From Muscardinus avellanarius (Eukaryota > Chordata > Mammalia > Rodentia > Gliridae): a DNA stretch of 64,000 nt. Positions 44,246 through 55,216 of this stretch are shown here, piece after piece. Position 1 is the stretch's first letter, and each line of letters opens with the position of its first letter. The notes under the pieces were generated by a model. The model saw only the letters and a list, made by a program, of their open reading frames with translations, was not told where the DNA came from and searched no databases. The DNA is taken from positions 22,755,792 to 22,819,791 of the forward strand of contig OY726572.1 of assembly GCA_963383645.1 (NCBI GenBank). Reading direction: 5' to 3'. The position numbers were made by a program, and so were the translations under genes.

Positions 44246-44440
44246 TTTTTAGTTGAGTACGGTGACACGCATCTGTAATCCCAGTGCTTGGGGGGCCGAG
44301 ACAGAAGGATGGATGCTTGAGACCTGCCTTAGCAACCTAATGAGACCCTCACCAGCTTAATGAGACCCTGTTTCAAAATCATAAATGAATATAACCTGGA
44401 GGTAGAATGCCCCTGGGTTCCATCCCTAGTATATAAAAAA
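44246..44440 (+). repeat. SINE inserted in the old LINE-1
   Basis: 'gttgagtacggtgacacgca' to 'gggttccatccctagtat'. The LINE-1 text resumes immediately after with 'agtaccatatgatccaacaa'. Confidence 0.85.
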
Positions 44441-44835
44441 AGAAGAGTACCATATGATCCAACAATTCCAAGAGAAAGCCACACAAAAATTTGTACAAAG
44501 ATATTTATAGCAGCATTATTCACAATATCCCAAAATGGAAATGACCCCAATGTCCATCAACTGAAGAGTGAATTTTTAAAATGCGGCATATCTATACAGT
44601 GGAATATTACTCAGCATTAAAAAGGAATGGAGTACTCATTGTAGTCTATACTATGTGTGAATGTTGTAACCATTATGCTAGCGAAAGATACCAGCTACAG
44701 AAGACATATCATAGATAGATGACTTCATTTATATGAAATATTTAAAGTAGGCAAATCTTTAGAGGCAGAAAATAAATAAGTTGTTGCCAGGAGTTGGAGG
44801 AAATGGGGACTGACTGTTGATGGGCACAGTGTGCT
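44441..44835 (+). mobile_element. Old LINE-1 3' end
   Basis: 'caatgtccatcaactgaaga' and 'acagtggaatattactcagc' are standard sense L1 3' region sequences. Confidence 0.78.
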
Positions 44836-46568
44836 TTTGGGGAATGTGGCAGACTGGCTTAGCCGAGCATTAAATATGAGCACTGAGTTTTGGATCGAGT
44901 TTCTCAGAAAGGTGGGCAAAGGTTTTTGTTGCAGTTCTGCAGCCACCTATCTGCAGTGATTTTTTCCCTTTTTATGAAATAAACTCCTTTACGTTCCTGT
45001 TCACAACGCTAAAAGTGGAGATTCCTCTCCAGGAAAAAATCTGACATGGACAAATGCCTCTTGTGCAATTGACACTTTATTACAAGAACCCAGGAAAATT
45101 TATATCCTTCTCCAGTGAGATTAATAGTAAAAAAAAAAAAAAAAAGAAGAAGAAGGTCACTACAAAACAATAGTGAAGGACATGTAAACAAAAAGACACT
45201 AGTCCGGCATTCATAATTAGCTCTGGATCTTGTGACCAAATCCAGCCCCCTGCCCTTGAGCCCCCTGCCCTTGCAGACAGGCGGCTCCAAAGGGCAAATT
45301 CCAGAAGGTACAGGCACATCTAGGGCTTGGAGAATTCTGCCTCTCATGGAATCTCCTTTAACTCTTTTCAGAACTTTCCATTCCTAGGGATTAGTCCATA
45401 TGGCTGGCATGGGGAGATATGGCGATCTAAGGGGCTGCGATGGAGGTCTCCTGGGTTTTGTCTGCATTGCCATCCAAAGTCTGAAAGCTTAAAGAAGCTC
45501 TCACAACACAGTTTAGTAGATAAACACCAAAAGTAACATGAAGTTTTTAAATTTAGTTGTCAGATGTACTTCTCTAGCTGCTGAGCACTTTTCTTCAAAT
45601 GACAGGCTTATTAGAAGCCTATTCCTCTTTTAATAATCCATTTTCCTATCACAAACCCTCTGCAACTTCCTTTTTTTTCCTGATTACCCTGATTCTCTTT
45701 CGCATTTGGGACAATCTTAGGATAAGCTCTTCTTCATACAAAAATGCTTTCTTATTCTCACCATATTTCCTTTCTTTCACACTTACACATTTATTGTATC
45801 TGTTTTTTGTTCTGACATATTCATTTCTTAACCACGTGGCACCTCCCTGTCTCAGGCAGCGCACATACTGGGTGTAAAGGTCAAGAATCTTCCTAGCCTT
45901 CGGCTCTATTGTATTGGGCAGTATTGACTGCTCATCAACTAGGCTGCTTTGAAATCACACACAAAGTTTATCTTCTCTGTATCTAGGTCGGATCACAAGG
46001 AGAGGGGGTAAACAGAGGCACCAGTTGCCTCCCTTGCAAGTTTTTAGGGCTAATGATTTCAGCTGACTCTTAAGGCTTTTACTATAGGTTAATGATTAGA
46101 ATGAAGGTCAGATATAGAGAGGAATTCTGCGTTTGTAATTGCAGTAGCTGGATGCTTCCACAGCATCTGAATTCTGACTAGATTTTATTACCAGTTGAGC
46201 AAAGCCGAGGGCGTTTAGAGGCTTAGACAAATTACTAGAAAATTTATTTTTCACGGACTCAGTTTCTCTCACAGGTCTGATCTCACATCACTGGAGCAAT
46301 TCGTGTGGAAAGTTAAAAGAATCATTACCAAAAGAATAATAGTTATGAAAGAATATCTAAGGGTAGGGGAATACTTTGGCCAGAGACAACACTTTCCCTC
46401 AGGGCTCTGCTTTCTTTAAGCTTAGCCAATTTCTTGCGTGGGAATATCTTCACGCAGATGCCGAGGAAAAGGAAGTAGAGGTGGCAGGGGAAGGTGAAAA
46501 TTTTTGAAATTGAGTGTGGTAATATTTACATAACTATATGAATATACTAAATAAAAGCTATCAAATGT

Positions 46569-46782
46569 ATTTTTTTTTTTTTGCAGGTCTGAGGATGGGA
46601 CCCAGGGGCATTGGACTGCTGAGCTACACCCCCTGCCCTATTTTTTATTCTTTATTTTTGAAACAGCGTCTCACTGAGTTGCAGAGGGCTTCACTAAGTA
46701 GCTGGGCTGTCTGCGAACCACGATCCTCCAGTCCCAGCCTCCCAAATTCTGGGATTACAAGCATGTGCCACCACGCCTGGTC
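46569..46782 (-). repeat. B1-dID SINE
   Basis: Poly-T, 'ctgaggatgggacccagggg', ending 'gtgccaccacgcctgg'. tcaaatgt flanks both sides. Confidence 0.88.
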
Positions 46783-46811
46783 AAATGTGTTCTTTTAAAT
46801 TGGTGGGTTTA

Positions 46812-47024
46812 GCTGGGAGTGGTGGCGCAAGCTTGTAATCCCCGTTCTTGGGAGGCGGAGACAGGAGGATCTCACAGGTTCGAAACCAGCCGGGCTGGCT
46901 TAAGAGACCCTGTTTCCAAATACAAATATAAAATAGGTCTGGGAGTGTAGCCCAGGGGTAGAAGGGCATCCAGGAACCCCAGTACCACAATAAAATAAAT
47001 AAATAAATAAGTAAATAAATAAAT
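46812..47024 (+). repeat. Young SINE with (AAAT)n tail and perfect 15-bp target duplication
   Basis: 'gctgggagtggtggcgcaag' to 'accccagtaccac', then (AAAT)n. aaattggtgggttta occurs at 46797-46811 and 47025-47039. Confidence 0.95.
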
Positions 47025-47333
47025 AAATTGGTGGGTTTATGGTATACATTATATCTCAGTACATCTTAATATATTTTGAAAGAATCAAAAAATGCATAAG
47101 AAAAGCAGGTAACCCAGATTCACATTTATTCAACAATAATGTATTAAGCACCTACTGTGTGCTGCCCGTGTGATTAAGGATCATTTTGTTTTCGTGCCGA
47201 GTGACCAGTATGTTGAGTGCAAGGGCTGTGGGGTGGGGACTCTGCCTTGTCCTGGTGACTGGGGTTCTCATCAAAGGAATGTGAAGATTGCTTTGGGATA
47301 ATTCCTAAACATGTCTCTCTCTTATATTTTTAG

Positions 47334-47442
47334 ACATCCTGCGGGAATTCAACCCTTCCCTCCAGGGCTTCGCCGTCGGCACTGGGGGACCTCAAACTCC
47401 TGGGGCTTTCTTAAACCTGGCCATGACAGGAGAAGCATCAGA
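47334..47442 (+). CDS. PLB1: PLB1 exon, repeat 2 ILREFNPSL block
   Basis: The exon is 109 nt, with acceptor TATATTTTTAG and donor GTGAGT. It encodes [18 protein letters not shown], then a Pro/Thr-rich turn and [13 protein letters not shown]. The GFxVGTG segment is a PLB landmark. The usual NQAV/A stretch reads NLAMTGEA here, which still aligns. It enters with two bases and leaves GA. Confidence 0.94.
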
Positions 47443-49139
47443 GTGAGTCGGCACCCCGGGGTGGCAGCAAATGGTTCTGAGTCTGTCGATGGCTGCAGGT
47501 CTGGGAAGGGGTCTGAGGGTAGGAGGCTGGACTGGCCTCTCTTGGGGGTGTCCCTTGCTGTTGAGCCCAGAAAGCTGCTAGTGTGCCCATAACCCTACCC
47601 CAGGAACTTGTCACAATTTATTCTGATGCCTGGCATATGCTCTGAGCAGATCTCCTGGCCTCGTCTATAAATCTCACAGCCACACAAAATAGTCGCTGTC
47701 AGAGGACTCACACAGGACACCAGCTGCTACCCTGTTCCTGCTCCGTTTTGGAGTCTGTCCCTCCCTGTGACATTCTTTTAGAGCTCCCTCCCAGCCCTCT
47801 CTCTGGCCTTTCCTCATGGGTGCAGGGGTCCTGCTGAGCTGTGGGTGGTATCCACATTGGCTCAGGACTGCTGAGCTGTGCGTGGTGTCTACACTGGCTC
47901 AGGACAGCGGGCCCAGCAGTGATGTGGCAGGGCTCAGCTGGGGAAACTGCTAGGGGACAGAGGTCACACATGCAAGTCTCAAGAGGAAGCGGGTTAGCTT
48001 TCCTGTGCCCTGAGCCGCCACTGCCGACTGAGTGCTTCTTGGGGTTTACTGCCTGGTTAGAAAACACGGAAACGCAACTCCCAATTGAGGAAAAAGAAAT
48101 GGATGGATCCTTTCTATTTAATGCTATTTTTCTCCTAGAGAAATCACCAGCCTCACTTTCCATGCAGTTCCCAGGATTCCTATGGTTTGGCTCCTAGACT
48201 CCCCAATGAGCTCCCAGCTCTCAGCCGCATCCCGAGGCTACAGGCCAACTAAGTAGCTTCCCCATTTCTCCCCGATAGGAAAATTGATCACACAAAGCCC
48301 AACAGGTTTTGCAATGGATTCTGGGTGTCTGTTTCCCTTTGGTGGGGTAAAGGTTACTGACACACAGGTTTAGATTTCTGACTTGCTTTAGTATCACTGT
48401 AACTTTACTCTTTCCAAGCGCCTGGCAGCTAGTCATATCAGAGTGGAGGCAGCTCAAGCATGCTATGTCAGGGCGGCATCCAAGAAGGGAGCCTCTGAGT
48501 CGGGAGCGTAGAAGTAACCAAAATGAGCGTGAATCACTTGGCCCTGGGTCTGGCCTTGCTTTTCCCGAGGCCTTGGGGCTTCTCCATGTGAGCAGTCAAG
48601 CCATCATGGGTGGTAGAAAGTGGGGGATTGTTATTCCCTTATTTCTGTTGGCACTAAGTACACAAAGGAGGCTACATGGCCTGGCCAGATGCGTCATGGT
48701 GACCACATGGTCTGGCCTTGCGTCTGCAGGCACATCAAGCCTGATGACAGCCCTCACACACGTACCACAGTGCACCATGCACAAAGTGCCTCCATGGTCC
48801 TCACCCCTGTCCTGTACAGTGCCTCTGAGATGGACAGAGCAGAGGGCGGGAGTCCCATGTTGAATTCATGATAAAATTGAGGCTCAGAGAGGTCCAGGAA
48901 CCACCCCCAACTCTGGCCCCAGACAGAGCAGCTGCCCTGTTCACTTCAGATTTCCAGTCAGGGAGTTGAGGCTCCACCAGGTTAAGTGACTCACTCAAAG
49001 TCCCCTCCTAGGTTATCTGATACCTAGTGTACTGTGATCAAGATCAGGCCCACTGGGCTCGTCATCAAGTGGAGAAAAGGAGGAAAATTAATGTTTCCTG
49101 ATAGGCACCGAGCCAGGGACTTTATTGATGGTGATAGTG

Positions 49140-49375
49140 GTGGTGAAATAGAAGTAATTCAATGGACGCTCACCATGTGTCAGGCACTGCTCTCAGTTCT
49201 TTATATGACACCCTCATTTAACTCTTCCAACAACTCTGTGAAGAAGGCATGCTTACCGTCCTCATTTTACAATAGAGACAAATTAAGTGAGGGTTTGTAA
49301 GGTAAAGTCTTCGCCAAGGTCTCAGAGTTGGACAGTGGTGACAGCAGAATTCAAGTCCCTGCTATCTGGCACCAA
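49140..49375 (-). repeat. MIR-like SINE
   Basis: 'tgtcaggcactgctctcagt', 'ctcattttacaatagagaca' and 'gtctcagagttggacagtgg' follow the antisense MIR order. Confidence 0.6.
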
Positions 49376-49469
49376 CAGTGGCTTACTCCAGGGGGCTACT
49401 TTGTTGATTTTATTTGCTAGCTCCCAGATGACCCTCTAAAACAGGTTGGTTTGCCTCCATTTTGCATTC

Positions 49470-49900
49470 TTTTTAAATTGATAATTTTTTTTTTTACTTT
49501 TATTGGTGCATTGCAATTCCGCATAACAGCAAGGTTCGAAGTGCTAGAAACGTTCCAGGCACACAGCACTTGGTGCGCTCCCCTCCGATCCACCTGCTCT
49601 CCCCTCCCCCACCATGCAGTTAGTGAGCTTTCTGGTGATACCTTCCTGTACAGACACAGCCTTGTTTGAACTGTTCTCTTCCTCTAGCCTTGCTTGCACC
49701 GCCCACCTCCCTCCCCTAGCCCCCTTTCTGCTATTCTACTGGTCTCTGTCCTCATTTATCTAAAGTCCCTTTTCTCTCTGACTTCTACATATGAGAGAAA
49801 ACCTTAGGCCCCTTGACTTCCTGAGACTGGCTGACCTCACTTGGCATAATATTCTCTAGTTCCATCCATTTTCCTGTAGATGATATAACCTCCAATTCTA
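49470..49900 (-). mobile_element. LINE-1 3' end fragment
   Basis: 'tttattggtgcattgcaatt', 'tgaactgttctcttcctcta' and 'ggcataatattctctagttc' match the order of 29463-29960. It is cut off where the next SINE begins. Confidence 0.72.
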
Positions 49901-49905
49901 GGTAC

Positions 49906-50110
49906 TTGGCCGGGCATGGTGGCACATGCCTGTAATCTCTGTGCTTGGGAGGTGGAGACAGGAGGATCGTGCAGGTTCGAAGCCAGCCAGCCGCGCTGGC
50001 TTAAGAGACTCTGTTTCCAAATAAAAATATAAAAATAGGTCTGGGAGTGTAGCCCAGAGGTAGAAGAGTTTCCAGAAACCCTAGTACCACCAAAAAAAAA
50101 AAAAAAAAAT
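49906..50110 (+). repeat. Young-type SINE
   Basis: 'ggccgggcatggtggcacat' to 'accctagtaccacc' plus about A19. Confidence 0.91.
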
Positions 50111-50476
50111 TCAAATTACTTTTCCCCAGTTACCACGAGGCAACAAAGTGTTTAAGGCAGGTATGCCCCCCACCATGTCACCTTGAGAGCGAGGGGATTG
50201 CGGTGGGCACACGCTGGAGCGACCATGACGGGAAATCTCCGCTGGCTTGGAGAGAGAAAGAGAAGTAGATTATCAAACACTGCCACCACCAAAGAGTAAC
50301 ACCGAGAGTCATCCCCTCAAATGTGTAGCGCTCTGCCCTCCCCAGCACTCCTCCACCCTGCAGGCTGCCCCCCCGCCCCGCAATCCTCTTCCATTGCATG
50401 TCTGATTTCTGATCTCTCTGCTAAGTTCCCCTCCCAGCCCCTGTCCTCACCTGTTTCCTCTTCTCTGTGCCCGCAG

Positions 50477-50528
50477 GGGGTTAGCAGCCCAGGCCTGGAA
50501 CCTGGTGGAACGGATGAAGACTGACTCG
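50477..50528 (+). CDS. PLB1: PLB1 exon, repeat 2 helix before GGND
   Basis: The exon is 52 nt, with acceptor TGTGCCCGCAG and donor GTGAGA. The first G completes the Glu codon of the previous exon. It encodes GLAAQAWNLVERMKTDS. Length and phase are identical to 2913-2964 in repeat 1. Confidence 0.92.
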
Positions 50529-51834
50529 GTGAGAGTGGGGGGTCTCCCCAGAATAGGAAGTGGGCCCGAGAGACCCAGGGCCACAGAGGAGGCTAGCGAT
50601 GGGGTGAGAGCTGGGCTGGGTTTCTAACAGGCATGTTAGAAAGGCCTGACGCTCTTCTTCACTGAAAAGGGGGTTCCCATTCACTTGATTAGTACATCAG
50701 CCAGCCAGGGATTCAAATTAAACTAGTTGGGTATCGGGCTGGAAATATGCCAGGGAATGTAATACAGTCCTACCTTCATATTGCTTAGGAGGAGAGATCA
50801 AGGGGATGAATATAAATGATAAAAGTTGACATGTAAGGAGCGCTGTGTGTAAGGTGGAGTAGGGGTGCAGAAGAAGGGATGGGCCCTCTGCTTGGGAGGC
50901 CAGAGAAGGGCATGGAGATGGTAACGCTGGGCTCGGAAAGACCAGCGTTAGGTTATCTACCCGTCAAACCAAAGCAGGTTCATAGTGCAGACTTTGTTTT
51001 GGAGCTGTTCCCAGGTGGATGAAGAGGGGGGATTGGGATTTGTTGTTTTGCATAAAATTAAATGTACTCTAAAGTCTATTATCAGGAAATTTCAGAATAT
51101 TTCTATCCTTAATGTCAAACTTTTCTGGCTTTTTTTCTTCTCCATCTTTCTTCCCCCACCTGTTTTGGAAACAGATCAGAGAAGCAAAACTGTAAGCCAG
51201 GGACAACCTAAGAGGCTGTGAGAGCCACAAGCCCTCGGGCCACCACTTATGAAAAGTGTATGGCTGCCCCCTTCCTCCCAGCCCCGTGACTTCTGATACT
51301 TCCCTGGGTATCAGAGAAGGATTCCTCTTGAAGGAGGCAGATTCCAAAGGTGGAGAGATCTTCTCGGAGCAAGTGCTTGGCAGCCACTCGTTGTTCTGAC
51401 CAGCTCTGTAGCTGACTTCTTCAGGGCAGCTTCGACTCATGAAGGATCTGAGTGGTCCCTCTTGATGGAAGACATTCCAGATTTCTAGAGCATCCCAAAA
51501 CAAAACGTCCTTCCCCAGGGCCAGTCCCAGCTTTTCCACGCGCGTGCACACACACACACACCTTTGCCATGCTAAAGATGAAGAAAGCTCTGAGAGCATC
51601 CTCATCCACCAGGACAGTCTGCTACATGTATGAAAGTCCAGTGACTTCATTTAAAATATGCATACCAATATTTAGCACCGATGATCTCAGGACCCTAAAC
51701 GACAGAACTAAAATTGTGAATGTCTACTGAATTATCTGGCTGGGAGGACCCAGCTCTTTCAGTGTTCAGGACTGTGTTTTCCCTGACTTGACTCTGGGAT
51801 GGGTGCTGATGTGTTTGTTTCCTGTCCATTTCAG
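50529..51834 (+). other. PLB1 intron
   Basis: Nothing recognised except a short (CA)n at 51546-51561. A long minus-strand open frame here crosses that microsatellite and is not gene-like. Confidence 0.5.
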
Positions 51835-51915
51835 AGGATACGTTTCCAGGAGGACTGGAAGATAATCACTGTGTTTATTGGAGGCAACGATCTCTGTAAT
51901 TCCTGCAATGATCCG
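51835..51915 (+). CDS. PLB1: PLB1 exon, repeat 2 GGND block (catalytic Asp, oxyanion Asn)
   Basis: The exon is 81 nt, phase 0, with acceptor CCATTTCAG and donor GTAGGT. It encodes [18 protein letters not shown] followed by NSCNDP. Asn AAC is at 51886-51888 and Asp GAT at 51889-51891. In SGNH enzymes the Asn helps form the oxyanion hole. For rat PLB the triad Asp is reported about 114 residues after the Ser, and the GGND Asp here fits that spacing. The Cys pair C-x-x-C is conserved. Confidence 0.95.
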
Positions 51916-53538
51916 GTAGGTCACATGCCCTTTGCTCAATACCCTTCCTCAAGGAGGATTTCCATGGGTGCTCACTGGCTCCCAGACCAGGGTGGCTGGG
52001 TCGGGACTTGGCTTGAGGTTTGGCTTGGATCCAGCCTGAGATTCACCCTGAGACCCAGAGGGCGTTCACCTCTAGGAAGAGATGCATCAGGGCAAGCAGG
52101 GTTGGTCATAAGACTGATTCTGATGAAGTGTCCTAACACAGGGACCTGATCATATCTTTCTGGAAGCCAAGATAACATTATGATGATCTAGAAAAGTCTT
52201 GCCTATCTTCATAGATCTTCTCAGTCAGCTCCTTCTCTGGCACTCACCAGCCTGACCATGCCCCGCTTCTGTTCTGCCACTTTGGTAGAGAAAACTGATT
52301 TCCTATGAGGCCATTTAGCAAGGTTCAGAGCCACATCATTCAGGGCTGATGGGGAACCCAAGTTTCCCCAGTTTGGGTTTCCCAGGGAAACTCAAGTGCT
52401 GCTGCACCTTTTCCCGGAATCCCAGTGTCTCTGAGCAGAGAAACTCTCAGGACCACTGAGTCTCTTGCCCACACACACATGCCTGTGCTGGGTACTGTTC
52501 TGGGAGCTGAGCGGTAGCAAATGAAACACAGGCTCTGCCCTCCCCTCTGTCTCCTCACCAGAGGAGAGACAGGCTACTCATCATAACAAGGTAAGACATC
52601 ACTGTACAGCTCTGTTGGTATACACAGACGAGAGTCTAAAATCAGAATTGCTCAGGGAACTTGGTGTGTGCATGGGGTTGGGTGATCAGAGCACAGCACC
52701 AGAGACACACCCCCCCCAGCTAGGGATTGAAGATGGGTGTTCTGGACAGGCAGAAAGGGGACCAGCAGAGTGAGGTGAGGGGTGGTGATCTTGCAGTAGG
52801 CTCTGAGCTGCCCAGAGGGATGACCCTGTTCCCTGGCCTCCTACAGTCCATCTTCCTGGACCAAAGTCACCTAGGGGCAGAGGCTTTCAAGCTGTGATGT
52901 GAAAGACACATGGGGACCTGAGGCAGAGGAGGGGCTGGGACTACAGGCTCCTTCCAGAACCCCCTAAGAGACAAGGCTTGATCTGTTTCATAGAGCAAGA
53001 CTCTTGGTTAGAATTCAGTGAAGGAAAGAGTTCCAGTGCTTTTAAACATTTAGAAACACAAATATTGAGATCAGAAGAGATAAGAGTAAAAGTGTATTAA
53101 TGCTTGGGGTGGAAGGAGGGTTCACAAGACCTTCTTCTCCTGAAATTTCTTTACAACACTTTAGTAGGATACAGCATCCCAGACATATGAGACCCAAAGA
53201 AGACGAGATAGAGGCATGGGACCAGAGCCCGGTCAGGTTGTAGGCAATCTCAGAAGCCATCTTTCAACACCATCATCTTAAATGGTATTGGAGAGAGACA
53301 TGCCTTAGCTAAGGCTCTGCGTCCAGTTCATAAGAAGTAGATTTCCCTGAGGTCACGGCCACAAACCTGAGGACTATGGGGTTGAGGTGGAGGCCGGGGC
53401 CCCAAAGACAATCCCTCTATTTCAATATTGCCCACTCTGAACTACAGGAAGAGGAGGAGCCAAGAGAGAAAACAGCCCTGGTCTGTAAGAAGATGATGTG
53501 GGGGGATGGGGCTTAGATGACGCCTTCTCTTCCTGCAG
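51916..53538 (+). other. PLB1 intron
   Basis: No exon or interspersed repeat that I recognise. Confidence 0.5.
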
Positions 53539-53604
53539 GACCACTTCTCTCCCCAGAACTTCACAGCCAACATCAGGTTGGCCCTGGACCTCCTCCACTC
53601 TGAG
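53539..53604 (+). CDS. PLB1: PLB1 exon, repeat 2 FSPQNFTANI helix
   Basis: The exon is 66 nt, phase 0, with acceptor TCTTCCTGCAG and donor GTACGG. It encodes DHFSPQNFTANIRLALDLL, then HSE. N-F-T is a potential N-glycosylation site. Only 294 nt of intron separate it from the next exon. Confidence 0.93.
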
Positions 53605-53898
53605 GTACGGCGATGGGGCTGTGCGGCCCCTGAGCAGCTCCACCTGGGCCTCAGACCTCACCTGAGGCCCTCTGCTTCCTGCTGAGGTCCCCTGGCAGGT
53701 CCCTAGGTCTCACCCCAGCAGCCTGAGTGCAAGGGTATCACAGAGAGGGGAGAGGGAGGGAGAAGGGAAAGAGGAAGGAAGTAGTTGGAGCCAGACAGGA
53801 AGCCCTGGCTCTGAATTTCAGCAGGATGTGCCAGGCCAGGCCACAGAAGAGCCTGGTGTGGCCCCGCCACCTTCTTGGCCACTGTCTGTTCTCCACAG

Positions 53899-53999
53899 GT
53901 TCCTCGGGCATTTGTGAACATGGTGACGACATTTGAGATCATCAAACTGAGGGAGATGTCCAAGGAGACCAGAATCAGCTGCCCGCAGGATATCCTCAG
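53899..53999 (+). CDS. PLB1: PLB1 exon, repeat 2 VPRAFVNMV strand
   Basis: The exon is 101 nt, with acceptor TTCTCCACAG, entering in phase 0 and leaving AG. It encodes [20 protein letters not shown], then a charged stretch and CPQDIL. The donor AG|GTCAGA is poor at +3 to +4. The frame demands this boundary because the next exon begins with the base that completes Arg. It is 21 nt longer than its repeat-1 counterpart. Confidence 0.93.
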
Positions 54000-54332
54000 G
54001 TCAGACAGAAACTTATGTCCCTGTTCTGGAAAGGGCTGTGGACTCTTAGCAGATTCATTAGAAAATCCCCAGGGCTGGGTGTGAGGAGTGCTAAGACCAC
54101 CTTGTTTTTTAACCTGAAAAGTCTCATGGGGGGACATCCCAGGATGCTCTGACCCCAGCAAAATCCTCAGCTACCTTCCTCAGGGTGTGCTCTGGAACCC
54201 AGCCCTACATCTGTTGCCATGGTAGCCACACAGCACCTGCTATCCTCCAGCGAGTGAGGAGCAAGACAAGGAGTGGCGTCAGGCTGTGTGGGCAAAGCTC
54301 AGGGAACACTCAGGGTATGGTTAAGACCCATT

Positions 54333-54540
54333 CCGGCCGGGTGTGGTATAGTACACCTGTAATCTCACACTTGGGATGCTGAGTCAGGAGAATCACAGTT
54401 TGAATACAGCCTCAACAATGTAACAAGACTTTGAGTGATTTAATGGGATCCTGTTTCAAAAACAAAACTAAATAAAAAGGACTGGGGATGTGGCTCGGAG
54501 GTAGAATGCCCTGTGTTTAATCCCCAGTACTATTCACACA
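54333..54540 (+). repeat. B1-dID SINE, diverged
   Basis: 'gccgggtgtggtatagtaca' to 'tttaatccccagtactattc'. Confidence 0.84.
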
Positions 54541-54548
54541 TGCGCGCG

Positions 54549-54599
<51 letters not shown>
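54541..54599. repeat. (CG)n(CA)n alternating purine-pyrimidine tract
   Basis: GCGCGCGCGC continuing into about 20 CA units, immediately after the SINE right arm. It is a classical Z-DNA-prone sequence. Confidence 0.94.
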
Positions 54600-54601
<2 letters not shown>

Positions 54602-54892
54602 CATGGTGTATTCAGAGTGCCCCCACCCCTCCTTGAGGCCTGTCTTCAGGACAGATAGTGCCTCGCTGGTGTGTATGCTCCAGGCTGGACTTTCACAAAT
54701 ACAAGCTACTGTCACTTGCTAATGGAGGAGATAGCCAACTCAGACTCAGCAGAGTCCAGAGGTAGCATCTTCCCCAGAGAACAGAAGCCCTGGTCCTAGG
54801 ATGCCTCTAAGAGGCCGTCTTCACCCCTCAGCCTCCAGAGCCAAACAGCTATGGCTCCCCTTCTAGTGTTGCACTTCAGAAGTACAATGCCC

Positions 54893-55098
54893 TGCCGGGC
54901 GTGGTGGCTCACGTTTGTAATCCCAGCATTTGGGAGGCTGAGACAGGAGAATGATGGTTGGTGGACAGCCTCAGCTACTTAGTGAGGCCCTCTGCAACTC
55001 AGTGAGACCTGTTTCAAAAAATAAATAATGAAAAATAGGGTAAAGGAGTGTGGCTTGGAGGTAGAATGCCCTGAGTTCAAGTTCAATCCCCAGTACTG
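54893..55098 (+). repeat. B1-dID SINE
   Basis: 'gccgggcgtggtggctcacg' to 'tcaatccccagtactgc'. Flanks 'agtacaatgcc' and, after the microsatellite, 'aatacaatgct' suggest the target duplication. Confidence 0.9.
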
Positions 55099-55216
55099 CA
55101 AGAAGAAGAAGAAGGAGGAGAGGAAGGAGGAGAGGGAGGAGGAAGAGGAGGAGGAGGAGGAGGAAGAGGAGGAGGAGGAGGAGGTGGAGGAGGAGGAGGA
55201 GGAGGAGGAGGAGGAA
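55099..55216. repeat. (GAG)n purine microsatellite in a SINE tail
   Basis: AAG units change to about 30 GAG/GGA units without any C and with a single T, in the position of the SINE A-tail. Confidence 0.94.

Larger units (their letters stand above)
40901..47333 (+). other. 6.4-kb PLB1 intron
   Basis: It contains SINEs and LINE-1 pieces, listed separately. Stretches 42140-42820, 43390-43780 and 44840-46560 show nothing I recognise apart from a MIR-like patch near 43545-43640 and an A17 run with GAA units at 45128-45152. Confidence 0.55.
47443..50476 (+). other. 3.0-kb PLB1 intron
   Basis: 47443-49130 holds no recognised feature. It is followed by a MIR-like element (49140-49375), a LINE-1 3' fragment (49470-49900) and a SINE (49906-50110). 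Confidence 0.55.

Noticed and set aside
51069..51650. A 193-codon minus-strand open frame
   Set aside because: It runs through a (CA)n tract giving a Val-Cys repeat, has no recognisable motif, and lies in ordinary intron next to the 51835 exon.
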